A stretch of DNA of 64,000 nt, from assembly GCF_958298935.1 (NCBI RefSeq), contig NC_084937.1:24747568-24811567 (forward strand), in the 5' to 3' direction. The position numbers and the translations under genes were made by a program. The notes under the pieces are model-generated. The model was not told where the DNA came from. It ran no database searches and saw nothing but the letters and a program-made list of their open reading frames with translations. This DNA is from Phragmites australis (taxonomy: Eukaryota; Streptophyta; Magnoliopsida; Poales; Poaceae). Positions 34,903-46,600 of the stretch are shown in pieces. The stretch's first letter is position 1; each line of letters starts with the position of its first letter.

Positions 34903-37736
34903 TGTCACGCCCGGTTTTTTAAAAGAATAACCAGATGTATTTCATATGTATGTCAGAATCAGTTTCATCATACATGCGGTGACATAATAGGTGATATACA
35001 GTTCTATATCGAACAAAACAACTTTATTGAAAGAAATACCAGAGTTTTTAAACCGCAGTGAAAGAACAAGAGGAAACTCCACGAAAGCTTCAGGGCACGC
35101 CACAGGCAATCGACTGGGGGCAATGCGACCTAGGACGCTCCGTCTTCATTGTAGTCTTCAGTTTCCTTGATCTCCGTGTAGTCTTCTCCAACTGAGCAAC
35201 ATTTATTTTTGGAAATAGCAAGTGTGAGTACATATCGTACTCCACAAGTGTGGAAAAACATGACATGAGGGCTTAAGACAAGAAAGGTTTGACACAGGTT
35301 TACTGCATCTATGCCAAAATAACTTAGGACTCAAGAAAACCTAGCAGTCCTATTTACTATGTGTGACGACACCAACATTAAAGGAACAGCTCATCGGATT
35401 CCATCCAACTACCAGACTCACCAGATATTCCATATCCGGCTACCAACTCATCGGGGTACGACCACCCGACTACTCAAAACCAACTATCCAAGATTCCCCA
35501 CTAATCATGAAGAAGTCCAAGTCCGCTCTTGACCGTGAGCACGGCTGATATATCAGTTTTACACTCTGCAGAGGTTGCACACTTTACCCACGAGTCGTAA
35601 TTCCCGTGTTGCTTCACACTTCCGGGGTGTAGAGCCGGGGTCTCATTACAAGGCCGTTATAAAGCGCCTCCAAATCTATATGCACCCACTAAGGTTTCAC
35701 CGCTAACAGGGATTTCATCCACTGCAGAGGCCCCCTCTTGTGTCACTTAATCGTCCACTATTGCGTACAGAACATAAAGGACAACTAATTATTTGGCCAG
35801 ACCGTACCCATATAAGTCTCGTGGTTGTGCTGTTATGCCGGGTTATAGACTTTATGAAATGGTCCTTATGATCTACAGCAGGTACTTGCACAACACCCAA
35901 TGCGCACACAGCAGCCATACCAGCCAAACCAACCTGCCTAGATCCCTATGATCCAAGTTGCTACAAAAGATTACCAAAACCGGTTCATATTGCATAGACC
36001 ATTAATCAGATTAACATCTAAACTACCCGACTTGACAGCACAACTAAGCATATCTACCCTTGATACTCAACTACAACACAGGCAACGATTAAGTGACTAA
36101 TCGCGGGAACTACCGACAACCGACACAGAGGGAACACTAAGAACAACATACCAAATAGTAGCAAGACGCTATAAAAAGCCTACAACACAGGCAACACAAC
36201 CGACTTGGCAGCACGACTAAGCATATATACCCTTGATACTCAACTACAACACAGGCAACGATTAAGTGACTAATCCGGGAACTACCGACAATCGACATAG
36301 AGTGAACACTAAGAATAACATACCAAATAGTAGCAAGGCGCTATAAAAAGCCTACTAACGAAAAGTACACGTCACTACGATCGCGGGAGCGTAATAATCA
36401 CTTAAAACAGAGCTCGTATGAAAAAGTTATGATAGTTTTACTCTACAGGGGCTTTTCTGAAAGATTACAGGGACTAAATTGTAAAACCAGAAGGCTCTAG
36501 GGACCTATATGTAAAGTTCAGGGACTTATTTGCAATTATCCAAAAATTCAGGGGCCTAAAAGCATAAAACAGAACTAACCAGGGGTATTTTTATGAAAAC
36601 GGAAAAGTCTGGGGGCCTAAATGTAAAATTACCTATTTTCTCGGAATAAAGGAATTATTTTTTAACTGGAAAATCTATTTATTGCGCCAGCAGGCTGACT
36701 GGGCTCGGTGGGCTGACGTGGCGGCTTGTGTGGGTGCTGACTGGGTTAAAACAGCTGATGTGGCGTCTACGGGTTTGTTGACTGGGTTGTGGACCAGCGC
36801 CGTGGACTGGATCCACTGGTCCATGGTGGACCGGTTACACACTCGAAGGGGTATGCGATCTCGACCGCTGATCTGAGATCCAACGGCTCAGAGAGGTTCG
36901 GGGAAAATGGCGACCGACGGCGACAGAGAGACGGCGGCGCCGCCACAGCCATGGCCGGAACATCACCGGCGACACGCTAAAACGGCTTATGGGCTACCAA
37001 AAGCTACGGGAAAAGGCGCAATCGAACGAGGAGAGGACGGGGGTTCTCACCGAGGGCTTATCGACGGTCGGGGAGGTCTTGACGGTGGTCGGCGACGGAG
37101 AAACGCGACGGCGGAGGTCGGAGCTCGGCAGGTTCGCGTCTACGACGATGGAGAGACGAAATTGATGGCTGGGGAAGTCTCCTGGGAAGCATGTGGTGCC
37201 GGGGAGAGGGTTAATCGACCGCGGAAGACTTCGGGTGAAGCTGTCGACGGCGAGGAGGCGGCGGTGCTTACCGGCGTTCGGCGAAACAGTAGCTCCGGCG
37301 GCGGGGAGACGTCGACGAGCGGTGAAATGGGTTCCACGGGCTCCGGCGAAGCTGGTGACGGCTCAGACACGGAGGGAGGAGGGAGGAGCTCGGGTGCGGT
37401 GGATTTTGCTCTGCGAGCTCGGCGACGGTGGCACTGGTGCTCGGGTCTTCGGCGATTTGGGGTAGAAGGGCGGCGGCGCGCTGTAGGGCTGCTTTATAGA
37501 CGAGGGGTGCTACCGTTGCGGGGAAGTGGGCGCGTGGGGCAGGGCGTGTCGGCGAAATTGGGCGGCGTGCACGCGGCGGTTGCGGGAGCGAGCGCACGGG
37601 CGCAAGCGCAGCGCGGAGAAGAACGTGCTGATGTGCGGGCCCCGGTTGTCAGCGAGAGAGCACGGTAAAGGTGGGCTGGGCCGTGCTGTGCTGGAACCGA
37701 TGATCTGGGCTGGGCCGCGCGAAAAAGGGCGTCACA
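34903..37736. mobile_element. Solo LTR (or LTR-like element), 2834 bp, in the WD40 pseudogene
   Basis: It begins TGTCACGCCCGG and ends GGGCGTCACA (TG...CA) and is flanked by the 5-bp duplication GAGCC (34898-34902 and 37737-37741). The host reading frame is restored in phase on removal. There is no internal domain, primer site or second LTR, so a solo LTR left by recombination is the simplest reading. It holds a 173-bp tandem duplication and a GC-rich end with a spurious 253-codon open frame (36907-37668). Confidence 0.75.
36028..36355. repeat. Tandem duplication, period 173 bp, inside the solo LTR
   Basis: Unit 1 (36028-36200) starts 'cgacttgacagcacaactaag'. Unit 2 (36201 to about 36355) starts 'cgacttggcagcacgactaag'. 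They match closely, down to 'ccaaatagtagcaag' near their ends, with scattered substitutions. Confidence 0.85.
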
Positions 37737-39059
37737 GAGCCTCTTGACCACCAGCACGCCGCTGACCGCGCCGCTGATCCAGAACGTGTTGGCGAGGAGC
37801 AGCCCGTGAGTGAGGTCCCACACCCTCACCTTGCCGTCTTCGGAGCACAGACACCATGTTCTTGCACCCGTTGGCCATGGCCACGCCGACGAGCGCGGCG
37901 GCGTTGGTGCTGTCGCTTGCGTGCGATGTGGTCTTCACGGTGTTCGTGCCCGGGGAGTTGAGGGACGCGACGTGGGCGCTGCCGTCTGAGCCGCCAGCGC
38001 AGAGGTTGGAGCTTGTGGGGTCAAGGGCAAGGGAGAGCGTGGTGCACGGGAGCGCGAGGGTCCGGATGCGGCCGCCGTCCGCCAGCCTCCAGACCTTGCA
38101 CGTGCCGTCGGTGGAGGCGGAGGCGACTACGGCGTTGCACCCGCCGTGCCCGCACGCAACGCAGTCCTGGGTTCAGAGTTGTGAGATAAGACAGAAACTT
38201 GCGTGGCAACGATCACGGCAAGATCCTCGTTTTCTGGTGGCACAGACGCGAAAAAAATCCAGAAAATTTCTTGTAGACGGGGACTGCAGTGTAGAATCAT
38301 CGTTTAAAATTTTATAGACTGGGACGATCTATAGAGGGAGAAATCAAAAGGAGAAATCGCTACCGGGGCTGGTAACCAAAATAACGACCACCCCGGTCGG
38401 TGGACGGTAACCGAAATAACGACCAGACTCCAGACCTTTTCGGTGGAGGCCGAGGCGACTACGGTGTTGCACCCGCCGTGCCCGCACGCGACGCAGGTCA
38501 CGGGCCCGAGGTGCGCAGCGATGCGGTAGACGGCGAGGTCGGCAGAGGCGCTGTTCGCGGTGTCGACGTCCAGGACGCGGATGAGCGGGAACACGGCCAC
38601 CCCGCCGTCGTCACCGCCGGAGAAGAGGAGCGAGCCGTCATCGTTGAGCGCGAGGCTGGAGACGGCGCCGCCGCTGTGGGCGCGGAAGGAGCATGCGACG
38701 TCGCCGGACGGGAGCGCGATGGCGTGCACGCGCCCGGACACGCCGCCGGCGAGGAGGTGGGAGCCGTACGGGGCCGCCACGAGCGGCGCGACGGGCTCGG
38801 GGACGGGCAGCTCGCGCGCGGGCGCCAGGGTCCACCACTGGAGCAGGCGGATCGAGCCGGTGCCCGTGGCGGGGCAGACGTGGGACGCCGCGACGATCGC
38901 CATGCCCGTGCCAGCGGTGACAGCGAGGCCATGCCGCGGCGTGTTGGCGGCCGGGAACTCGGCCACGACGTCGCCCGTCATAGGCAGTGATCGGCCGGCC
39001 GTGGGAGGCTGCCAGGATGAGCTCGCCGCCCCGCTGCGAGGAGGAGGAGACCATTGGCA

Positions 39060-40680
39060 CGTGGCTGGCGACCCCGCCGGTGCAACGTGACAGGCTCAAC
39101 TGAAACAGTGTGACACGACATGGTGTTAACTCTAGTGAGCAGTAACTGAAATGGAATGGGATCGGGATCTTCTGATTTTAATGTTATCGTGACTTTATCA
39201 CTGATGTGTAGGGTCATAAATCGCCGATCTCACACGTCAGTAACAAAGTTAGAGTGATATTAAAGTCAGAGGGTCCTGACACAATGAAATAGGGCACAAA
39301 TGCAGTTCTTTTCGCTTAGCGGTGCCGGTTTTTCCTAGTGAGTGATGCGTGCTGTGGCAACGACGAGATGGAGATGCTCGGAATGGATGCTCCTCCATGC
39401 ATGCATGCCACAGTGTTGAGCAGTCGCTGTAGGCGTACCGTTTCATGAAATTCAGGTACACCTCATAGACTTTGATGATAAAGAGGGAACATTAACTGGT
39501 TTTGTTCAACTTTAGCAGATCTTTACACCTTTTCCCTGTGATGTGTAGAGCCACATGTGCATGTCACTCTTCCTCTTCTTAGAGAGAGAGAGAGAGGAAA
39601 AGAGAATGGAAAGAAGAACGGAGGTTATTCTGAATTGAAGCCTCTGGACCTCTACAACTAATTCATTCCCTATTGGATATATTAAAAAAATTCACAAGAT
39701 CAACAAGATTTCTGATCACCTTGTGGTATTTTCGAAGATTCTGGCTCCACTCAGATCATCTTCTCCAGTGACGGTGATGGCGCGGGTTAGGATTTGGGTT
39801 CAGCGGATTCCAATGCTTAGAAGGAGGAGAGGAAGGACAAAGACGAGGGATGCACTTCCAACTGTTGGATTATAAGAGGGTGTGTAGAAGTGGCTTGGGA
39901 ACGTAATGGCAACTATTTTTTACAGATATGACGTTTGCGAGTTACAAGAAATAGAAGGAAATGGTCTACTGTCAATATGAGTTGGTGGCTGATAAAGGGG
40001 AGAGGGAGACGGCCGACGGTATTTGTAGCTAGGGTTTGAACTGAATAATATATATGGGCCAAAAGGATAAGATGAAAGTCCATGATATTTTGAATTCATT
40101 TATTTTTCTTGCAGGGGTGGCTTGCTTTGGCTTCCTAGTTGGATCTTTGTCCAATGGCTGAGAAAATCGATTTCATATTCTTCAGGCAACTTTTTCTATC
40201 GTATCATAATTTCAACCAACTAAAAATTAGATAAACCTGAGACCTAAGCCAAGGCTTAGGTGGTTAGTGAAGATAATTATACCTCTATCTATCAAAGATT
40301 AAACTATAGGTTTGCTCCTCTTATCTTATAAAGGTAGAATTTTTTTCAGTGGTAGGTGACGTACCCGTCGACAGTAATATGTATGTGGTGACTTTGTCAA
40401 TTTTCAAGCTCTATATCTTCGGTCTAGGCATTGTGTGAATATATGCATATGGTGGTATAAGTGTATATGTACGTCAATTGAAAAAAGATAAACCCAACTA
40501 ATTTATGGGCCTGGAAGTATGGGCTTCAACAAAGGACTCACAGTGGGCCTCCATGAAGAGAAGCCGGGTCCAGTTGAACCTTCATATTACCTTCTCGTTC
40601 TATTTCTATCGTCATCACCAAGCCTTCGTCAATCCCTCGTCGCTTCCTCTCCACCCGCGCGGAGACGCCAACTCCAAAAC
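39060..40680. other. Intergenic region between the WD40 pseudogene and the RsmB-like gene
   Basis: Mostly AT-rich. A GA-rich microsatellite (agagagagagagag) lies at 39581-39594. The last ~200 bp are the presumptive promoter and 5' UTR of the methyltransferase gene. No clear TATA box was seen. Confidence 0.4.
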
Positions 40681-40688
40681 CCCAGCAA

Positions 40689-43600
40689 ATGGAGGGGGGA
40701 GCGCCCGCCATCTCGCTGTTCCGCCCGCGCGCTGGCTCCCTCCTTGTCCTCGCCGCGGATTCAAGTGCGGCCCGCAAGAGCTCCGGCACGCCTGGTACTC
40801 CGGATTTCCACAAATTGCACGTTGTTTGGTTAACTACGAGCGCTTGTATTGTATAGTTTGTTGTATAGTTTGACCATTGGGTTTTTTTTTTAATCGGAAT
40901 TTTGCAAGGGAGGAGCAGGGTTTCGAGGCTCAGTCCGAACGGAGCAGGTGAAGGGGGAAAGATGTTGCTGCGTAATTGTTCTGTTTGATTGGTTAATTAC
41001 GAGGGTCCAGCTTGTTTATCTGAATCCGTGTGAATTTTTTTTTTTTGAAGGGAGGAGTGGGGTTTGGAAGCATGGTAATACGGAGGCTGCACCTCGCCGA
41101 TCAGGTAGAAAATACTAACGATCACTTTTGCTGTGTAGGACATAGCTAGTTTGCTTTGCTGATTAACGAATCAGGTAGTGCTTGCTACATGAAACCGTGA
41201 TGCTGGTTGCTTGATATTGAAACGTGCTAACTTTAGTGAGCTAGTAAAACAATGAAGCTCACCAAATTCTCAGATTGCAATGACTTTGCCGTGTCTATTG
41301 ATGCATTTGCTTCAGTGAATAATTACTGCACCTGGAATGTTTCCAGACCTGGTCAACTGGGCCTGACGGGCCGGCCAGCACCGGCCCGGCTAGGCATGGC
41401 CCATGAGCCCTAGGTAACTAACTGGGCCATGTTGTGTTAGCCCGCGTGCCGGAGGCTCGTCCCACGGCATAGCCCGTGAGAGACCGTGCTGTGCCAGATT
41501 GGTCCGGGCACACCCACAACACGCTGTGCCGTGCCAGGCGGCAGGGCATGGTGGCGGCGTGGCGGAGCGGTAGCCGGGGCAGGGCAGGGTGGCCAGGCAC
41601 GGCGGGGGTGGGTCGGCTGGGCGGTAGGGTAGGGCGGGGTGGGGTTTAGCTAGGCCGAGGCATCGGCCCAGGCACGGCCTGGCTAAGCGTGCCGTGCCGA
41701 CCCAACCTCCTAGCTCTCGGGCCATGCCTACAGTACCGAGCCACATGCCGGCCCATTGGGCACGGCCCAATTGGCCAGCTTTAAATGTTTCTATCAGTTA
41801 TTCTACAATTTTTTGTTCCAGAATATTGAATGCTTGCACAATAGTTTTGGATATGCCTGTAGCTTCTAGGGGAAATCCAAGGCTGAGCTTGCTACTTATT
41901 TTTTCAACGAGCATGCTACCTTTTGTTGTTGAATGTAGAGTTTGATTGCCTTTAGATTTCTCTTGTGGTAACTTTAAGTTTTTTTAGGGATCACCAGAGT
42001 TCCAAAGATTGCTCCTGCGGTTTCTACTAAAAAATCAGGTAAAGAGTGCTATTTGAATAACTATAGGTTAGGTGCTCACTTGTATAACCCAATTTATGTT
42101 GTTTTTTCCTTAGGGAGGAGTAAGGATCCGGTTATTAATTTGGAGGTCTCTCATCATAGAGCGGGTAAAGGTTACCGCTACAGTTCTCAATTTTTGCTAT
42201 TCGCATGCAGTTTTCTTCATAATTTTTTTTGGCGATGATATAATTTTGGGATTTTGTTTAGTCATTCATGTTGTTTGTGTCCCCAAAGCAGTTGCAGCAG
42301 TTAGGTTGCTAAGAATTGAGAAGGGGAAGGCATTTGTAGACCTTTTGAATGAGAAAGCAAATGATTCTGGAGAGAATGAGATGGGATATGTAGAAAGGAC
42401 GCTAGGTTTCAGCACACGGTATTTGGAGGACAGGGATATAAGACTGGTAAAAGTTACATATTGCACATGTTAAATTGGTGGTTCATTTACAAATTTCGAT
42501 TTGTTCGAAAGGCATACACTATAAGATTGATAAAAGTTACATATTGCACATGTTGAATTGGTGTTTCTGTTGACTGATTTCAATTTGAAGTAATAGGCAT
42601 CTTAGTTCGAGTTGAAGAGGACTTGAACCTGGGTCCTCCCACAAAATGAGATAGGCTTAGTTCCACTTAAACTATACCAACCTAGGAGAAACTAAATTCG
42701 AGTTGAAGAGGACTCAAACCTGGGTGGTGGGCCACCCACCAACTGAGCTAGGCTTAGTTCCATTATAAAAAACCGGTTTGTTGGAGCGGCAGAATGACCA
42801 TATACCCTTTCAACATTTAATGAACATATAGCTAACTAGTTCTCAGTTTTGTTTGGTACCTTCACTTAGGGTCTATTTTGTAGAGTTTTTCCTGATTCAA
42901 ATTCTCTGCGGAGAGTGATTCTCTGAAGGAAGTGATTTTGTGGCTGAAAGTGATTCTCTAGAATAAACTATATGGAGGAAGTGATTATGTGCGGGAAGTG
43001 AATCAAGGGAAGCTGCTTTTTTCAGCTTCTCAGCTTCTAGTTCATTTCAGAGAATCATTCCCACGGATTCCACTCAGGGCGCTAAAAGCTGAAAGTTGCT
43101 GTTTGGCAGAGCTCCCCTGATTCCAGCCAGGAAGCTGCTCTAGGAGTTCTACCAAATATGCCCTTATTATACTTGCATGTGTAGGGTGTGATGTTGTGAC
43201 GATAAACATGTTGTGTGAATGGCTCAGTAACTACGTTTCAAGGCTTGTATATGCCTGTGCGAATGGGTTCAAAACTTCTATTTCACTCTCTTATGCTTGC
43301 ATTGTTAGGTTACTGTCATAGTTGCTGGAACTGTGCGTTGGAAGCGCTACCTTGATTATCTTATCATGTCTCTATGTAGTGAGGAGAAGATGTTCAGGGA
43401 GATGGAGCCACTACTTCTGCAGGTTTCTCTTATATCTCCTTAAAGCATATATTTTTCATTGAACATTCATTATAAAAGTCAACTCCACACTTGTAAAATC
43501 TTAGAAGGATAGCACTTTGTGATTTCAGATATTGCGAATCGGTTTTTTTGAAATTCTCAAGCTTGATGTGCCAGCTTATGCTGCTGTTGATGAGGTATGT

Positions 43601-46600
43601 TGATTTCTATTCGCCATGCTCTGAAATTAAGTTAGCCCTTTGTGTATTTTATGCCGTTGTTTGATCAAATCGTCAGTAGTTGTTCTTTTTTTAATTGAAG
43701 CACTTTACTTTCTGTTTTATATAAGTTCCACAGCACAAATGTGACATATAGTCGATAATGCATTTCTTTATTCATGTCATATTTATTCCATAACAGAGAA
43801 TTTATTGTAAATGCTGTTGTTTTATGGTGATAACTACATGTGATTGGCCAATTGTCCACGTTCTTTTGTACCACTACTCAAAAGTCAACTTTAGTTGTTT
43901 CACTTTTCTTAGTAAGCAATATCTATGATATGTTTATGGACAATAGTGATGAAAGGAATCTTTTGAAGTTGTTTGTGTTTCTGTTCTGCACAACTTACAT
44001 TTTTTATATTGTGATCATACATAGTATGCTACACCATAACTCCAAGAAAAGAGATTGTGGTCATGTTCCTGTTTCAATATTCTGAATTCGATTCACTTTG
44101 CTCAGTAATCTTTATAATCTGTTTTCAACCTTTTTGTGTCCTTTCTTTGAGGTTGACATATAATTTTTTCGTCACTTATTCCTACTAAGGTTAATGTTAC
44201 CGGACAATTGTTTATATTTATCATTGTTTTAAAACACTGATCTGATAACCTGTCCTGCAAAACCCAATTTTAGAATGTAAGGCTTGCTAAAGTAGCTTTA
44301 AGGCCTGGTGCCGGGAACATGGTGAATGCAATTCTGCGTAAACTTGTAGTACTAAAGGTATGTACAATAGACTTGATATAATCAGCCTGATCAATAGGGT
44401 TATGTTGCAACACATTGCTATGTTTTTTTTTCATAATTCAGGAGTCAAACTCTCTTCCTCTTCCAAAGATAGAAGGTGATGATCGTGCCCAAGCTCGTGC
44501 TCTTTCCATAGTTTATTCTCATCCTGTTGTAAGTTTGCTTTACTCTAAGAATTAGTCAACTTCTTTTTATATTTATTTATTGTGCTGTGTTCTTCCTCCC
44601 TACAATCAATATAGTAAACTCACATTTCTGAAAACATAACACTTGAAACTTATTCTTATTATCAACCAATATCCCTATTACCTGGAGTAGTGTAGCTACG
44701 GGGTGTTCAATATACTTGTTCTTTCTGGCTAAAAATCTTTGCAGGAACACAATATATAGAAGATCATGAGCAGTTAAAGTTTTTAAACTATAATATGTTT
44801 TCTGCACTGCAGTGGATGGTGAGAAGATGGATTCGGTTTCTTGGCAAAGACGAAGCTCTAAGATTGATGAATTGGAATAACAGTGATCCTTTTTTCAGTC
44901 TAAGGTTTTACCAATGCTGTGCTGTAATACAAACCACCTGCTCTGTTTTATGCATGTGTGCCTGGTTGACTGATCTTTATATACTTTGCTTCATAGGGTG
45001 AATACATCAAAAGGCTATACAAGGGCTGACCTTGTAAAACGATTGGAAAGTTTGCAGGTGCTTCCATTAATCTTAGTACCTCTTGTTCCAACGCATCATG
45101 AGTTTGAATATAATTTCTTAGGACCAAGAAGGCAAGAATGACTGAATGAGTATAGCATGTACTTTATGCTATTTCACATATTGCATTTACCTGTGTCATT
45201 TGAGTTCACACAGGAGAATATCAAATTCATTATATAGAGCTACTTATCCATATTCATGCCATTTACCTAGGTCTATTTCTAATACCATATCCATGTTATG
45301 TCATATTCAATGATTATTTGCAAGTTAATTTGATGGCTGATGTTTTATAGGTTCATTATGAAGAGTCAATTATGGATGAATTTGTTCGCATTCGGGAGGG
45401 GATGCAAGTACGGAAGCTGAATATATTGATTTTGCTACTTTTTGCAGATACTGTTCATGCACCATTTGTTAAACCAACATGATCTATTCATATCCTCTTT
45501 AACCTTTTTTTTATTGAGCACTGTTTCAAAGCCTACTAAACATGTTAGAACGTATAAGATATCAGCCTTCATTAAACTTCCAGGAAAGTAAGCTGAGAGC
45601 TGATAAGAAAAAGAACCTTTATGAAATAAGCCAGATATACTTAAGGCGTTTTAGCAAGTAAGGAATTAATAGTTCTATACTTCTGGATTGCTTTAGATGT
45701 TAGTTTGATTTTTATAACTGTGGAGCAGTATAGCTGATCATTTATTTTGTTAGGAATAGCAACTTATATTCAATGGTAGCCTTATGGGGTATATAGAGTA
45801 CATGAGGAAAACCGTAGGACTAGGAGAAAGAGTGGACACTAAGTACTAAACTTAGACACAATCTAAAACTGATACATCCAAAATATGTCTCTTCAAAGCT
45901 ATCATAGATTGGGGTCTTTGTAATCCTGTTGAATCAAGCCGAACAAGTGCAAAGCGAAGCACAGGAGTATAGTCGTGATGACAATAACAAAAGAATGCCT
46001 TGGTTAAGAATCGCAACAGAGCGATGACGAGTAACAAGCCAACAGACGTAAGTTGTCACTAAAGCTACGGAAAGACCAAGACAAAAAAAAGAATACCCTA
46101 GATGAAAAGTAGCAATAGATGACAAACAAAGTCACCACAAAATCTACAGAAAGACCTAGATGGCATGGTTGCATCAATAACGACGATAAATGATTAGCCA
46201 AAACAAAGACGAATATTTGGCTAACCACAAAAGAAAACAATTAACTGACGAAGAAATATGTGGACTCGCACGGCACAAACAAACTCAAAGAGATACTGAA
46301 ATGTGGATGTGAACGCGACGGAATTGCAAAGACTTTAATAACACAGATAGAACAGCAGCAAGAGCACGATGAGATCAAGGGCCAAGCCGGTAGCAGGGGA
46401 TAAGTGGCCGTGTCCAAGATGCTTTTTCTTCTTGCCGCGATGGGATCAATGTTCAGAGCTTCGAGTAACCGCCTCCTTTTCGTTGCTCTCAACGTGTAGA
46501 CCGGAGGCAGCAACAGCTCCGTTCTCCTGCACCGTTGGGCGTCGTCGCTGCCGCAACTGGAACCCGCTGACAGATCGGACGAGGAGAGTGGTGGAGAAAT

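Larger units (their letters stand above)
34790..39054 (-). pseudogene. RID3: RID3/WDR18-like WD40 protein, disrupted
   Basis: RID3-type WD40 proteins are the plant relatives of WDR18/Ipi3, linked to pre-60S ribosome assembly. From ATG 39054 the frame gives SQRGGELILAASHGRPITAY, then a shift near 38981, then a long WD40 frame (GSIRLLQWWTLAPARELPVP, PVAPLVAAPYGSHLLAGGVS, SLALNDDGSLLFSGGDDGGV). The region after VTCVACGHGG is duplicated and interrupted (38086-38493). The next repeats follow at 38165-37745 with another shift near 37850. A 2.8-kb solo LTR (34903-37736) then splits the gene inside VLVVKRL, and the C-terminal part (GELVRASGEGFRVHDAAAWM) ends at TAA 34790-34792. Apart from transposon DNA it appears intron-poor. 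It has at least four lesions, so it is a pseudogene. Confidence 0.8.

Noticed and set aside
36907..37668. 253-codon plus-strand ORF
   Set aside because: It lies in the GC-rich end of the solo LTR, has no domain, and is matched by open frames on the other strand. It reflects composition.
41390..41770. 126-codon minus-strand ORF in intron 3 of the RsmB-like gene
   Set aside because: It is made of GC palindromic repeats of a short inverted-repeat element; the Pro/Leu/Ala/Trp-rich translation has no protein features.
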